NCBI RefSeq assembly: GCF_022829515.1
Contig: NZ_JAKSYL010000214.1
Location: 1 to 64,000 of the forward strand
Length of the DNA stretch: 64,000 nucleotides
Direction: 5' to 3'
DNA from: Methylobacterium sp. J-048
GTDB lineage: Bacteria > Pseudomonadota > Alphaproteobacteria > Rhizobiales > Beijerinckiaceae
The position numbers were made by a program, and so were the translations under genes. The notes beneath the pieces are model-generated. The model had not been told where the DNA came from, did not search any database, and saw nothing but the letters and a program-made list of their open reading frames with translations. This document shows, piece after piece, positions 43,133-52,209 of this stretch (the first letter of the stretch is position 1; the number at the start of each line of letters is the position of its first letter).

Positions 43133-45259
43133 TCAGGCGGCGGCCACGTCCACGAGCATGTCGGAGAAGGTCGGGGCGTGGCCGAGATCGGCGAAGGCCG
43201 TCGGCGTCAGGGCGTGGACGGTCGGCCCGCGCTGGTTGGAGCGCTGCCAGAAGCCCGCCGGAGCGACGACCACCCCGCGCATCACGTCGGGCGAGAGCGT
43301 CGCGAAGGCCTCGAACGTGCCGCGGTCGTTGAACACGCGGATCGGCGTTCCCGCCGCGATGCCGCGCGGCCCGGCATCGTCCGGGTGCAGCAGCACCGCC
43401 TGCTGCTCGCCCGCCTGCGCGACCTGGGCCGGCAGGTTGCCGTAGTTCGAGTTCATGAACGCGTGGCTCTTCGGCGAGATCAGGCTGAGGGGGAAGCGCT
43501 CGGCGAGGGCGGGCGCGGTGCGCGGGCTCTCGTTCGGGGGCAGGTAGTGCGGCAGCGGATCGACCGGCTCGCCCGACTGGCCACCGCCGTAGCCCTGGCG
43601 GAACAGCGGCGCGACGAAGTTGCCGCCCGCGGCCAGGCTCGACTTGAACTCGCACTTGCCCGAGGCGGTCGGGAAATTGCCGTCGCGATGGGGCGCCCAG
43701 GCATCGGCCGCGTCCATGGTCAGGCGCATGTAGCCCTTCTGCTTCAGCTCCTCGAGGGTGATGCCGGCCAGCACCGGGCTCGACCAGTCCATCGAGTCCG
43801 CGATCATCGCGTCGTCGGACCGGAAGAAGAACGGATCCTCGATGTCCATGGCCTTGGCGAGCCGGCGGAACAGCTCGGTGTTCGGCACCGCCTCGCCGAG
43901 CGGGGCGATGGCCGGGTTGTTGTAGGACAGGTAGAGGTGCCCCCAGGAGAACATGATGTCCGCCTGTTCGAGCTGGGTGGTGGCCGGCAGCACGATGTCG
44001 GCGTAGCGCGCCGTATCGGTCAGGAAGTGCTCGCTCACGACCGTGAACAGATCCTCGCGCGCCAGCCCGCGCTCGATCGTCTGTTGCTGCGAGACCATCG
44101 CCATCGGGTTGGCGTTGTAGACGAACAGCGCGCGGATCGGCGGATCGAGGGGCATCTCGCCGGCCAGCGCCGGTCCGAGCGCCCAGGAATTGATCACCCG
44201 CATCGTCTCGGGCTGGAGGTCGGGCCGCATCAGGCCGGGCCAGTTCACCGGGAAGGCCCAGATCGGCAGCTGCAGCAGGCCGCCGCCGACATGCGTCCAG
44301 GCGCCGATCAGCGCCGGCAGGCAGGCGATCGCCCGGACGGTCTGGCCGCCGCCCGCATGGCGCTCCACCGCCACGCCGATCCGCACCACCGCCGGCGGCG
44401 TCGTGGCGTATTCGCGGGTCAGCTTGAGGATGTCCTCGACCGGGATGCCGGTCTCGGCGGAGGCGAATTCCGGGGTGTAGGCCTCGCACCGCTCGGCGAG
44501 CTCGTCGAACCCGATCGTATGCTTGTCGATGTAATCGCGGTCGGTCAGCCCTTCCTTGATGATGATATGCATCATCGCCAGCGCCAGCGCGCCGTCGGTG
44601 CCGGGGCGGATTGGAATGTGCCAGTCGGCCAGCCGGGCCGTGCGGGTGCGGACCGGATCGATCACGACGAGCTTGGCGCCGTTGCGCTTGGCCTGCTCGA
44701 TGAACGGCCAATGGTGCGAGTTGGTGCTGAGCGTGTTGCAGGCCCACAGGATGATGTACTTCGAATGGACGAAGCTCTCAGGATCGACCCCCGGCGTATG
44801 GCCGATCGTCATCATGTAGGCGGTGCACGAGCCGGAATCGCAGAAGGTGCGCTCGCAGACGCTGGCGCCGAGCTTGTTGAACAGCGGATCGCCGACGTTG
44901 AGGCCGTTGATGATGCCCTGGGTGCCGAGATAGCTGTAGGGCAGGATGGCTTGAGCGCCGCTCTCGGCGATGATCGCCTTCCAGCGGCCGGCGATCTCGT
45001 CCAGCGCTTCGTCCCAGGTGATCCGCGCGAACTGGCCGCTGCCCTTCGGGCCGACGCGGCGCATCGGGTAGAGCAGGCGCTGGTCGCTATAGACCCGGTT
45101 CTGGTAGTCGTTGACCTTCACGCACAGGCGCCCCTTGGTGAAGGGATGATCCGGGTTGCCCCGCACCGCGATCGCCTTGCCATCCTCCACGGTCGTCAGG
45201 ATCGAGCAGGTGTCGGGGCAATCGTGCGGGCATGCGCCGATGACGACTTCGCGGGCCAT
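43133..45259 (-). CDS. molybdopterin oxidoreductase (DMSO reductase superfamily)
   Basis: 708 residues, no Tat signal, so cytoplasmic. A [4Fe-4S] site C10-x3-C14-x3-C18-x27-C46 (GACPHDCPDTCS; GRLCVKV) leads into the Mo-bisMGD fold; TFCDSGSCTAYMMTIG is the likely metal-ligand loop. GGAGGG before ATG 45259 sets the start. Substrate unknown: formate or an aromatic/heterocyclic compound are options. The operon gives it a ferredoxin and an NADP-linked reductase, unlike membrane-bound relatives. Confidence 0.88.
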   Translation of the reverse strand: MAREVVIGACPHDCPDTCSILTTVEDGKAIAVRGNPDHPFTKGRLCVKVNDYQNRVYSDQRLLYPMRRVGPKGSGQFARITWDEALDEIAGRWKAIIAESGAQAILPYSYLGTQGIINGLNVGDPLFNKLGASVCERTFCDSGSCTAYMMTIGHTPGVDPESFVHSKYIILWACNTLSTNSHHWPFIEQAKRNGAKLVVIDPVRTRTARLADWHIPIRPGTDGALALAMMHIIIKEGLTDRDYIDKHTIGFDELAERCEAYTPEFASAETGIPVEDILKLTREYATTPPAVVRIGVAVERHAGGGQTVRAIACLPALIGAWTHVGGGLLQLPIWAFPVNWPGLMRPDLQPETMRVINSWALGPALAGEMPLDPPIRALFVYNANPMAMVSQQQTIERGLAREDLFTVVSEHFLTDTARYADIVLPATTQLEQADIMFSWGHLYLSYNNPAIAPLGEAVPNTELFRRLAKAMDIEDPFFFRSDDAMIADSMDWSSPVLAGITLEELKQKGYMRLTMDAADAWAPHRDGNFPTASGKCEFKSSLAAGGNFVAPLFRQGYGGGQSGEPVDPLPHYLPPNESPRTAPALAERFPLSLISPKSHAFMNSNYGNLPAQVAQAGEQQAVLLHPDDAGPRGIAAGTPIRVFNDRGTFEAFATLSPDVMRGVVVAPAGFWQRSNQRGPTVHALTPTAFADLGHAPTFSDMLVDVAAA

Positions 45260-45471
45260 ATCCACCCTCCGATTGACCAATTCTTGAACAGGAGGGGATC
45301 GTGCCAACAAACGAGGCAGCCGGCTTTATCGCGACCTGCGCCTTCGTATTCCTGGATTGCGGTCCTCGGCCCGCCTGACCAGGCGCTCGTCTCCGGGCTC
45401 GGCCGCGCGTTGGCGCAGGTTGTGCATCCGATCTGGAACTGTTTCAGTTTCCAAAGGGGGGATGGCTAGGC
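45260..45471. promoter_or_regulatory. divergent promoter region, molybdoenzyme operon / AraC regulator
   Basis: 212 bp between divergent starts. Both promoters must be here, and the AraC product is the obvious candidate to bind it. No convincing direct repeat pair was found by eye. Confidence 0.45.
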
Positions 45472-46356
45472 ATGCTGGGGCATTCGGTCGACAAATACGT
45501 GACCGGACGGCTGCTCGACACGTCGAACCGCTTGCGCTGGTCGCACCTGCACGCCGAGCGCTGGAGCCATATGCCCGGCGAGCTTCCGGCCCTCACCCCG
45601 CACGACACCGAGATCGCCATCCTGCTGCGCGGCCGGACCTTCGTCGAACGGGTCGGCAGCGGCCGGCGCCAGCAGACCCACGGTCATCGCGGCACGGTCT
45701 GGCTGTGCCCGGCCGGCATCGAGGAGGAGTATGTCAACATCTCCGATCCGATGCTCGACTGCCTGCACATCTTCCTGCCGGGCCGCCCGTTCGAGGAGAC
45801 CCTGCTGCGCGACCTCGACATCGACCCGGCCCGGGTCGAACTGCGCTACGAGGTCATCGCCCAGGATCCCTTCATCGAGCACGTCGCCGGCCGGATCATC
45901 GAAGAGTTGGAGGACGAGTCCGCGGCCGGGCGGCTTCTCATCGAATCGCTGGGCGTGGCCCTCGCCGCCCATCTCGTACAGCGCTATTCGGCCGCGAACG
46001 TCCAGGCGAAGGAGAGCACCGACAAGCCGCTCGACCGGCGGCGTCTCGAGCGGGTGGAGGATTTCATCGCGGCCCACCTGTTCGAGGATTTCGCGGTCGC
46101 CGACCTCGCGGCGGCGGCCTGCATGAGTGTCGCGCATTTCACCCGCAGCTTCCGCGCGGCGACCGGGCGGACGCCCTACGAATATGTGAGCGGGCGCCGC
46201 CTCGACCTCGCCAAGCACCGGCTGCTGACCGAGGATACCCAGATCGCCGAGATCGCGGCGGCGACCGGGTTCTCGTCGCAGGCGAACTTCACCCGCGCCT
46301 TCCGCAACACGATGGGCGTGACGCCAGCCCAGTTGCGCGCCTCCGCGCAGCGATAG
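45472..46356 (+). CDS. AraC-family transcriptional regulator
   Basis: 294 residues. An N-terminal cupin-like sensor (PHDTEIAILLRGRTFVERVG, GTVWLCPAGIEEEY) and a C-terminal double HTH: LEDFIAAHLFEDF-type first helix set (RVEDFIAAHLFEDFAVADLA), SVAHFTRSFRAATGRTPYEY, then TQIAEIAAATGFSSQANFTR and FRNTMGVTPAQLR. Divergent from the molybdoenzyme operon; likely senses its substrate. Confidence 0.9.
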   Translation: MLGHSVDKYVTGRLLDTSNRLRWSHLHAERWSHMPGELPALTPHDTEIAILLRGRTFVERVGSGRRQQTHGHRGTVWLCPAGIEEEYVNISDPMLDCLHIFLPGRPFEETLLRDLDIDPARVELRYEVIAQDPFIEHVAGRIIEELEDESAAGRLLIESLGVALAAHLVQRYSAANVQAKESTDKPLDRRRLERVEDFIAAHLFEDFAVADLAAAACMSVAHFTRSFRAATGRTPYEYVSGRRLDLAKHRLLTEDTQIAEIAAATGFSSQANFTRAFRNTMGVTPAQLRASAQR

Positions 46357-46756
46357 GCGCCGCGGCTTCGCGCCGGCGAGGGCTTTGCCAATCGGTTCGA
46401 TCCGCAGGTCCGGAGGGGTGCCCCGAGGCCGGTAGGCGGGCTCTCGGCGAAAGCACCGGCGACGGACGGCTCGCCAGCATCCGGAACGGCGACATCCCGG
46501 ATTGACGCCGGCGGCGTCATGAGGCCCCGCGCCTGTCTTCCGACATCCTCAGGAACTCGAGCGCCTTTCGTTGGCGGCCACAGTGCGGTCTGTCCATGTG
46601 AAAGCCGATCACGGGCGGGCCTGTCCGCGACCGCGCCGCCGGCTTCAGCAGGAATCGAACAACGAAAGACGTTTGCGGATAACGACCGCAGGCGGAAAAT
46701 CCGGAAGCTTCCTCTCAACAACTCCCGACATCAGGATCGGGAGCGAGGGGCGTGTG
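46357..46756. other. 400-bp gap, no gene recognised
   Basis: GC-rich up to about 46660, then mixed. Presumably holds the promoter of the outer-membrane protein gene at 46757. Nothing repetitive or RNA-like stands out. Confidence 0.4.
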
Positions 46757-47644
46757 ATGAAAATCAGATTTGGACGGAGCTTGATTTCAGCAATTCTCGG
46801 CACGTGCATGAGCTTCAGTGCCTATGCGCTTGAGATCAACCCGGGCGATTACGAGCAGTTCCCGTCGGGAGCGACGATCGGGTTGCTCTATTATCAATAC
46901 GGTCACGGCGATGAGTCCTACACGCGGGGGGGCAAGACGACATCGGATGCCAAGCTGGATACGAATGTCGGCATCATCCGCCTTCTGCACGTCTACGAGA
47001 TTGCCCCGGGCGTGACGGTCGACCCGCAATTCCTCCTCCCGGTCGGCGCGATCTCGACCGGCGGCGTGCTGGAGGCCCTCGGATCGCCCGGCGGCGTGGG
47101 CGACGTCATCTTGGCGGCGCCGTTCAAGTTCAAGCTCGACACCGCGTTCAAGGACGTCGTCTCGATCACCCCGTATCTGATCGCGCCGACCGGCGATTAC
47201 GACGCGACCCGGTCGCTGAACTTCGGCACCAACCGCTGGCAGGGGGTCATTCAGGGGGCCTATGTCAAACATTTCGACCCGGTATGGTCCCTCGACGTGA
47301 TCGGCGACGTCGCCTTCTACTCGGACAACGCCCGCTACAACCTCGCCGGCCTCGGGCGGCTGTCGCAGGCTCCGCAATTCGAGTTTCAGGCCTATCTGCG
47401 CTACAAGATCGACCCGGCCCTGGAAGTTGCGGGCGGCCTGGGCGGCCGGATCGGCGGCAATCAATCCTTCCAGCAGGTTTCGCTCCGAAACTCGCAGGGA
47501 ACGACGTATGGCCGTCTTGCGGTCGCCTATTTTCCGGAGCCGACCTTCCAGATTCAAGCCATGATCGGGCGCGACCTCACCATCGAGAACGGAAACCCGC
47601 AAGCGACCTTCGTTCAGCTGCGGCTCGCCAAGATTTTCCCTTAG
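46757..47644 (+). CDS. outer-membrane beta-barrel protein, phenol MetA-pathway family
   Basis: 295 residues with a signal peptide (about 1-26, LISAILGTCMSFSAYALEIN). ALEINPGDYEQFPSGATIGL, YYQYGHGDESYTRG, and repeated amphipathic strands to the C-terminus match the MetA-pathway-of-phenol-degradation family of outer-membrane proteins. Role probably uptake of hydrophobic substrates; no pathway gene adjoins it. ATG 46757 chosen for the signal peptide. Confidence 0.8.
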   Translation: MKIRFGRSLISAILGTCMSFSAYALEINPGDYEQFPSGATIGLLYYQYGHGDESYTRGGKTTSDAKLDTNVGIIRLLHVYEIAPGVTVDPQFLLPVGAISTGGVLEALGSPGGVGDVILAAPFKFKLDTAFKDVVSITPYLIAPTGDYDATRSLNFGTNRWQGVIQGAYVKHFDPVWSLDVIGDVAFYSDNARYNLAGLGRLSQAPQFEFQAYLRYKIDPALEVAGGLGGRIGGNQSFQQVSLRNSQGTTYGRLAVAYFPEPTFQIQAMIGRDLTIENGNPQATFVQLRLAKIFP

Positions 47645-48348
47645 ACAATCCGCCGATATCCGACGAGCGGCACAAGATTCCACAGGTCCGCACTGGCTGA
47701 AACGATTACGTCCAATGTCCTGAAGTCCATATCTCAAAGCGGACCGGCGGCTTTTCAGCCAACTTCAGTCATACAGGCTGTCGCTCGCCTCACGTCCGCT
47801 TCCGGGCATCGCGTCGGGGAGCCTGAACGACTGGGTCGGGTCGGTAGGGGTTTGTCCGCTTTCGCGGCGAATCCTCTCCGACGCGGGGCGTGCCGCGATC
47901 GGTTGGCTTCAGGCGTCCTAGATCACGGCAGCTCTATAAGATGCTGGATCTTATCTCGCAGTCTCAATGACGTAGGTGTTCGCAGTTTCATTCTGTCTGG
48001 CGCGCCAGCAAACATCAGCGCTGAGTGCGATGCTGCGGCTGCGGCTGCGGCTGCGGTTGCGGTTGCGGTATCGGGTATAGGAAAAGTCTTCGCGTGCTGC
48101 GCTATGGATCGAGCCGTCGTCTCATCCGCGCGTGACTCCGTAGGTGGCACAACGCCGGTCTCGGGCAGCCCGCAATCCGGCCGCCAATTCCCGCACTCGG
48201 TTGCACCGGCGATAAGAAATCACCCAAGATGGGCTTTCCACAGCCTGCCGAGGAAGGCCCCTCCGGCTCCAGTTGCGGCGACCGCGCTTTCGGCTGCCCG
48301 AACGATCCCCTCCGCCGCTCGCGCGGCCATCGCCGATGGAGATGACCC
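47645..48348. other. 704-bp non-coding stretch with a hexamer tract
   Basis: No credible gene. Contains the TGCGGY tandem repeat at 48034-48069. Short open frames here are Ala-rich and come from that tract. Confidence 0.45.
48034..48069. repeat. tandem hexamers (TGCGGC)3(TGCGGT)3
   Basis: Six uninterrupted hexamers, two triplet blocks differing in the last base. Simple repeat prone to slippage, about 280 bp before the SDR gene start. Confidence 0.9.
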
Positions 48349-49131
48349 GTGAGCGACACCAACGACCGGACCGCGCTGGTGACCGGGGCGGCCCGCGGCA
48401 TCGGGCTTGCCGCCGCGGCCCGGTTCCTCGCGGACGGGTGGCGGGTCGCCTTGCTCGACATCGACGGCCCGGGCGTGGAAGCCGCCGCTGCCCAGCTCGA
48501 CCGGCCCGACGCGGTGCTGGCGGTGACCGCGGACGTCTCCGATCCGGAGGCGGTGGCGGGGGCGATGCGGCAGGTCGCCGACCGGTTCGGGCGCCTCGAC
48601 GCGCTGGTCAACAATGCCGGGATCGCGATCTTCAAGCCTCTGATGGAGACCACCTTCGCGGATTGGTCGCGGGTGCTGGCGGTGAACCTGTCCGGGCCGT
48701 TCCTGTGCACGCAGGCGGCCGTGCCGCTGCTCGCCGCGCGCGGCGGCGCGATCGTGAACGTCACCTCGATCTCGGGCCTGCGCGCCTCGACGCTGCGGAC
48801 GGCCTACGGCACCAGCAAGGCGGCTTTGGCGCAGCTCACCAAGCAGCAGGCCGTCGAGCTGGCGCAGTTCGGCATCCGGGTGAACGCGGTCGCCCCCGGC
48901 CCGGTCGACACCGCGATGGCCAAGGCGGTCCACAGCCCCGAGATTCGCGCGGATTACCACGACGCCGTCCCCCTCGGGCGCTACGGCCTGGAGACGGAGC
49001 TCGCGGAGGCGATCGTGTTCCTGTGCTCCGAGCGGGCCTCCTTCGTCACCGGCCAGCAACTGGCCGTGGATGGCGGCTTCGAGGCGACGGGCATCGGCCT
49101 GAAGACCCTGCGCCGCGAGCGGCGGGACTGA
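48349..49131 (+). CDS. short-chain dehydrogenase/reductase (FabG-like)
   Basis: 260 residues. TGAARGIGLAAAARFL, NNAGIAIFKP, catalytic Ser in VTSISGLRA, YGTSKAALAQL (Tyr-x3-Lys) and CSERASFVTGQQLAVDGGFE. Classical NAD(P)-linked SDR of the 3-oxoacyl reductase type; substrate unknown. Starts at GTG 48349 with GGAGA eight bases upstream. No operon partner. Confidence 0.9.
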   Translation: MSDTNDRTALVTGAARGIGLAAAARFLADGWRVALLDIDGPGVEAAAAQLDRPDAVLAVTADVSDPEAVAGAMRQVADRFGRLDALVNNAGIAIFKPLMETTFADWSRVLAVNLSGPFLCTQAAVPLLAARGGAIVNVTSISGLRASTLRTAYGTSKAALAQLTKQQAVELAQFGIRVNAVAPGPVDTAMAKAVHSPEIRADYHDAVPLGRYGLETELAEAIVFLCSERASFVTGQQLAVDGGFEATGIGLKTLRRERRD

Positions 49132-49138
49132 GCGCCGC

Positions 49139-50527
49139 TCAGCCTTCCGCCCCGGACGTCGTGCGCGCGCCGCCCTGCCCCGCGGCGGCGCCCGGGCGCA
49201 GATCCGCGATCGTCGCCCGGGCCGTGTCGAGGGCGATGGCGACCGCCGACATCGTCGCGGCGTCCGGCGCCCGCTCGCGGGCGTAGCGGACCGCGTCGGC
49301 GGCCAGCCGGTCGACCTCGCGGGTGAGGCCGGCGAGCGCCGCCGGGTCCCGGGCGGCCCGGGCCTGCTCGGTGATCGCCAGGAGCCGCTCCACGATCTCG
49401 TCGATGTGCTCCCGGCGCAGGCCGGCCAGGCGCTGCCGGATCCAGGCCAGGACCGAGACCAGGCCGCCGGCCAGCGCGCCGAGCAGGTAGAGCGTGTCGC
49501 CGTAGCGCTCGACGAAGCCGTGCTGCTCGCGCTCGTAATAATCGAGCGCCCCCGGGTGGATCGGGATCCTGGCGCTGGTCGCCGCCACCGTGGTCTCGTA
49601 GGACGGGGCCTGGACGTAATCCGCCGCCTCCGTGGCGTTGCCTGCCTCCGTGCGCTTCTCGAACAACTGCTGGGTCATGTCGGCCGCCACGGCGCGGCTC
49701 AAGGAGGCGCGGGCCATCAGGCGATACGAGGCGCCCACTGTCTTCACGTCGTCCGCCGGCAGCTTCGGCCGGCCGCCGAACAGGCCGCCGGGAATGGCCA
49801 CCGCCTGAAGCTTGGGGAAGCGCTCGATCACCGCGTCGTCGTCCTCGACGGCGACGAACTCGACCTTGCCGCCCCGCGCCACCGAGCGGACCGCGGCAAC
49901 GAGGTCCAGGGCCTTCGGGGCGGAGGGCGCGATGATGCTGATGAAGGCGTCGATCCGCTTTTCGCGCAGCGCCCCCGCCACCGCATCCTCGGCCACCGGC
50001 ACGAGCACGACCGCCCGGTCGCCGGGGCCGCCCCCTGCCCCCGGTTCCAGGCTCAGGCCGTAATAGCCGAGGATGCTTTTGAGCAGCCAGATATCCGCGT
50101 CCCGGTGCGCGCCGATGCCGAGCCGCTTGCCGGCCAGATGAGGGAAATCCTTGATGCCGGCCTGCTCGGGCGAGGCGATGATCATCGCCTGGTCGCGCAG
50201 GATCGCCAGGGTCAGCCCGTTGGTCGGCAGCAGCACGTCCGGCCGGACGACCGCCAGGTCGGCGCGCCCGTCTTGCAGGGCGGCGGCGCTCTCGCGCACG
50301 TCGTCGAAGGCGAGGATCTTGAGACGCAGGCCCGTGCGGCCCGAATCCAGGGCGTCCGCGTAGGCCTTGATTAGGCCGGGCTCGGTCCCGTCCCGGGGAG
50401 CGACCGCGACGGTCAGCACGGTCGCCTGCAGGAGGTACCAGGCGGCCAGGGCCGCCGTGCCGAGGAGCACGACGGTCCCGGCCAACAGGGTCTCGCGGCG
50501 CAGCAGCCAGGACAGATCGGTCGGCAT
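49139..50527 (-). CDS. TAXI-family TRAP receptor-like protein, membrane-anchored
   Basis: 462 residues. N-terminal helix about 15-35 (LLAGTVVLLGTAALAAWYLL), periplasmic TAXI domain (LRLKILAFDDVRESAAALQD, GLKDFPHLAGKRLGIG-type hinge), a second helix near 355 (TLYLLGALAGGLVSVLAWI) and a cytoplasmic helical tail of about 90 residues. Normal TAXI binding proteins have no C-terminal anchor or tail, and no TRAP membrane genes adjoin. It may be a sensor rather than a transporter part; the next gene is a cyclase. Confidence 0.8.
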   Translation of the reverse strand: MPTDLSWLLRRETLLAGTVVLLGTAALAAWYLLQATVLTVAVAPRDGTEPGLIKAYADALDSGRTGLRLKILAFDDVRESAAALQDGRADLAVVRPDVLLPTNGLTLAILRDQAMIIASPEQAGIKDFPHLAGKRLGIGAHRDADIWLLKSILGYYGLSLEPGAGGGPGDRAVVLVPVAEDAVAGALREKRIDAFISIIAPSAPKALDLVAAVRSVARGGKVEFVAVEDDDAVIERFPKLQAVAIPGGLFGGRPKLPADDVKTVGASYRLMARASLSRAVAADMTQQLFEKRTEAGNATEAADYVQAPSYETTVAATSARIPIHPGALDYYEREQHGFVERYGDTLYLLGALAGGLVSVLAWIRQRLAGLRREHIDEIVERLLAITEQARAARDPAALAGLTREVDRLAADAVRYARERAPDAATMSAVAIALDTARATIADLRPGAAAGQGGARTTSGAEG

Positions 50528-50582
50528 CGGCCTCTCGGTTGGTCACATCCGCGCCGCGGGCCGGCGCAGCTCGAAAGCGCGG

Positions 50583-51932
50583 CTACAGCGCCATTTCCGG
50601 AAGCGGATCGACGTCGCGGAGGCGGGCCGGTGCGGACTCGGCAGAGCCCGGGGGCTCGACCGAAAAGTAGGCCATCGGTTCCCGGCGGCCGCGCAGGGGC
50701 TCGCGGCTGACCTCCCGCCAGAGGGCGGTCGCCGGCCCGGCGGCGCGCCGGACGGCCTCCGAGGCCAGGATCGGGACGCCGTGGGTCTTGGTCGCCTGCT
50801 CCAGGCGCGCGGCGACGTTCACCGTGTCGCCCAGCACGGTGAACTCGTAGCGCGCCTCCTCGCCGATGATGCCGCTGAACACCTCGCCGCAATGGAGGCC
50901 GATGCCGATCCGCACCGTGGCGTCGTGCTCGCCCTTGAGGTTCCAGCGGGCGATGACCTCGACCAGGTCGGTGGCGAAGGCCACCGCCCGGGCGGCGTCG
51001 TCTCGTTGTGCCTCGGGCAGGCCGAACACCACCAGGGCGCCGTCGCCGATGAACTTGTCGACCACGCCGTTGTGCAGCCGGGCCATGCGCATCACCCGCC
51101 GCCGGAACGCCGACAGGAAGGCGGAGAGCTGCTGCGGGTCGAGGCGCTCGGCCAGGGCGGTGGAGCCGCGCATGTCGACGAAGGCGATCACCGCCTGCTG
51201 CCGCCAGCCGGCCCGCAGGCTGCCGTCGTCGTCGGCGAGGCGCGAGACCAGCTCCTGCGGCAGGAAGCGCGACAACCGGCGCCGGCGCCCGGCCTCGCGC
51301 ATGGCCGAGACGGCGAACAGGATCAGCACCAGGACGAGCCCGGCGAGCGCCGCCCAGATCAGCAGCGCGATCCGGGAGACCGCCGCCTGCCGCTGCTCCA
51401 TCAGGGCCGATTCCTGGGCCTCCATGCGGCGCACGACCTTGCGGATCTCGTCCATGAGGCGGCGCCCGTGCCCTTCTCGGACGAGGGTCCGGCTCGCCTC
51501 GGTGTCGCCGCTCCGGTGCAGGTCGATGCTGGTGCCGAGCTCGCCGAGTTTCTCCCGGATCAGCAGGATCAGGCCGTCGAGCTCGGCGCGCTGGCTGTCG
51601 TCGTCCCGGAGCAGGTCGTGCAGGCGGGCGATCTCGCCGTTGACCTTGGACCGGCCGTTTCGGAACGGCTGCAAGAAGTTCTCGTCCTCGGTGAGGAGAT
51701 AGCCGCGCTGCCCGGTCTCGGCGTCCTGGACCGCCGACAGCACCCGGCCGAGGCGTCCCTCGACCGCGAGGGCGTGGCGTACCGCCTCGCTGCCGCGCTG
51801 CTGATAGACCGAGGCGCCCACCGCGATGCCCAGCATCGCCAGGATCACAGCGAGGCCCACGATCATCCGGTCGACGGTCTTCGAGCGCCCGGGCAGCTGC
51901 TCGATCACGTCCAGGGCGGCGCGGGCGGTCAC
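50583..51932 (-). CDS. CHASE3-domain class III adenylate/guanylate cyclase
   Basis: 449 residues from a GTG start. Helix 1 about 23-43 (MIVGLAVILAMLGIAVGASV), CHASE3 sensor (VQDAETGQRGYLLTEDENFL), helix 2 about 202-225, cyclase domain with metal Asp in AFVDMRGSTALAERL and FIGDGALVVFG, and TVLGDTVNVAARLEQ. It makes cAMP or cGMP at the inner membrane in response to a periplasmic cue. Same strand and 55 bp upstream of the TAXI-like gene, so co-transcription is likely. Confidence 0.9.
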   Translation of the reverse strand: MTARAALDVIEQLPGRSKTVDRMIVGLAVILAMLGIAVGASVYQQRGSEAVRHALAVEGRLGRVLSAVQDAETGQRGYLLTEDENFLQPFRNGRSKVNGEIARLHDLLRDDDSQRAELDGLILLIREKLGELGTSIDLHRSGDTEASRTLVREGHGRRLMDEIRKVVRRMEAQESALMEQRQAAVSRIALLIWAALAGLVLVLILFAVSAMREAGRRRRLSRFLPQELVSRLADDDGSLRAGWRQQAVIAFVDMRGSTALAERLDPQQLSAFLSAFRRRVMRMARLHNGVVDKFIGDGALVVFGLPEAQRDDAARAVAFATDLVEVIARWNLKGEHDATVRIGIGLHCGEVFSGIIGEEARYEFTVLGDTVNVAARLEQATKTHGVPILASEAVRRAAGPATALWREVSREPLRGRREPMAYFSVEPPGSAESAPARLRDVDPLPEMAL

Positions 51933-52209
51933 GCCGGCCCCGCGGAAGCTTCAAACGTCGCGCCGCCGCCGCCGGCCGAGGCCGCTGTCCGAGAGGGCTG
52001 GCGCGTCATCGCGCTCTGCACCGCGGGCACAGCGATCTCCTGTCTCGAGGGCGCCGGGGACAATCCGAAAAGGGCCGACGGGGGTAACCGCCAGCACAAA
52101 AGATGGCCTCGGCGTTTGTTCCCGGCGCCTTGGATAAAACATCCCGTGCGAAAGCGGATTCCGCTCGGCGCTGCCGCAATCGTGCACCGCGGCGCCTGTC
52201 TCCGAGACG

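Noticed and set aside
42920..45469. 849-codon plus-strand open frame opposite the molybdoenzyme operon
   Set aside because: Antisense to conserved ferredoxin and molybdoenzyme genes; composition is low-complexity His/Arg/Val-rich with no motif.
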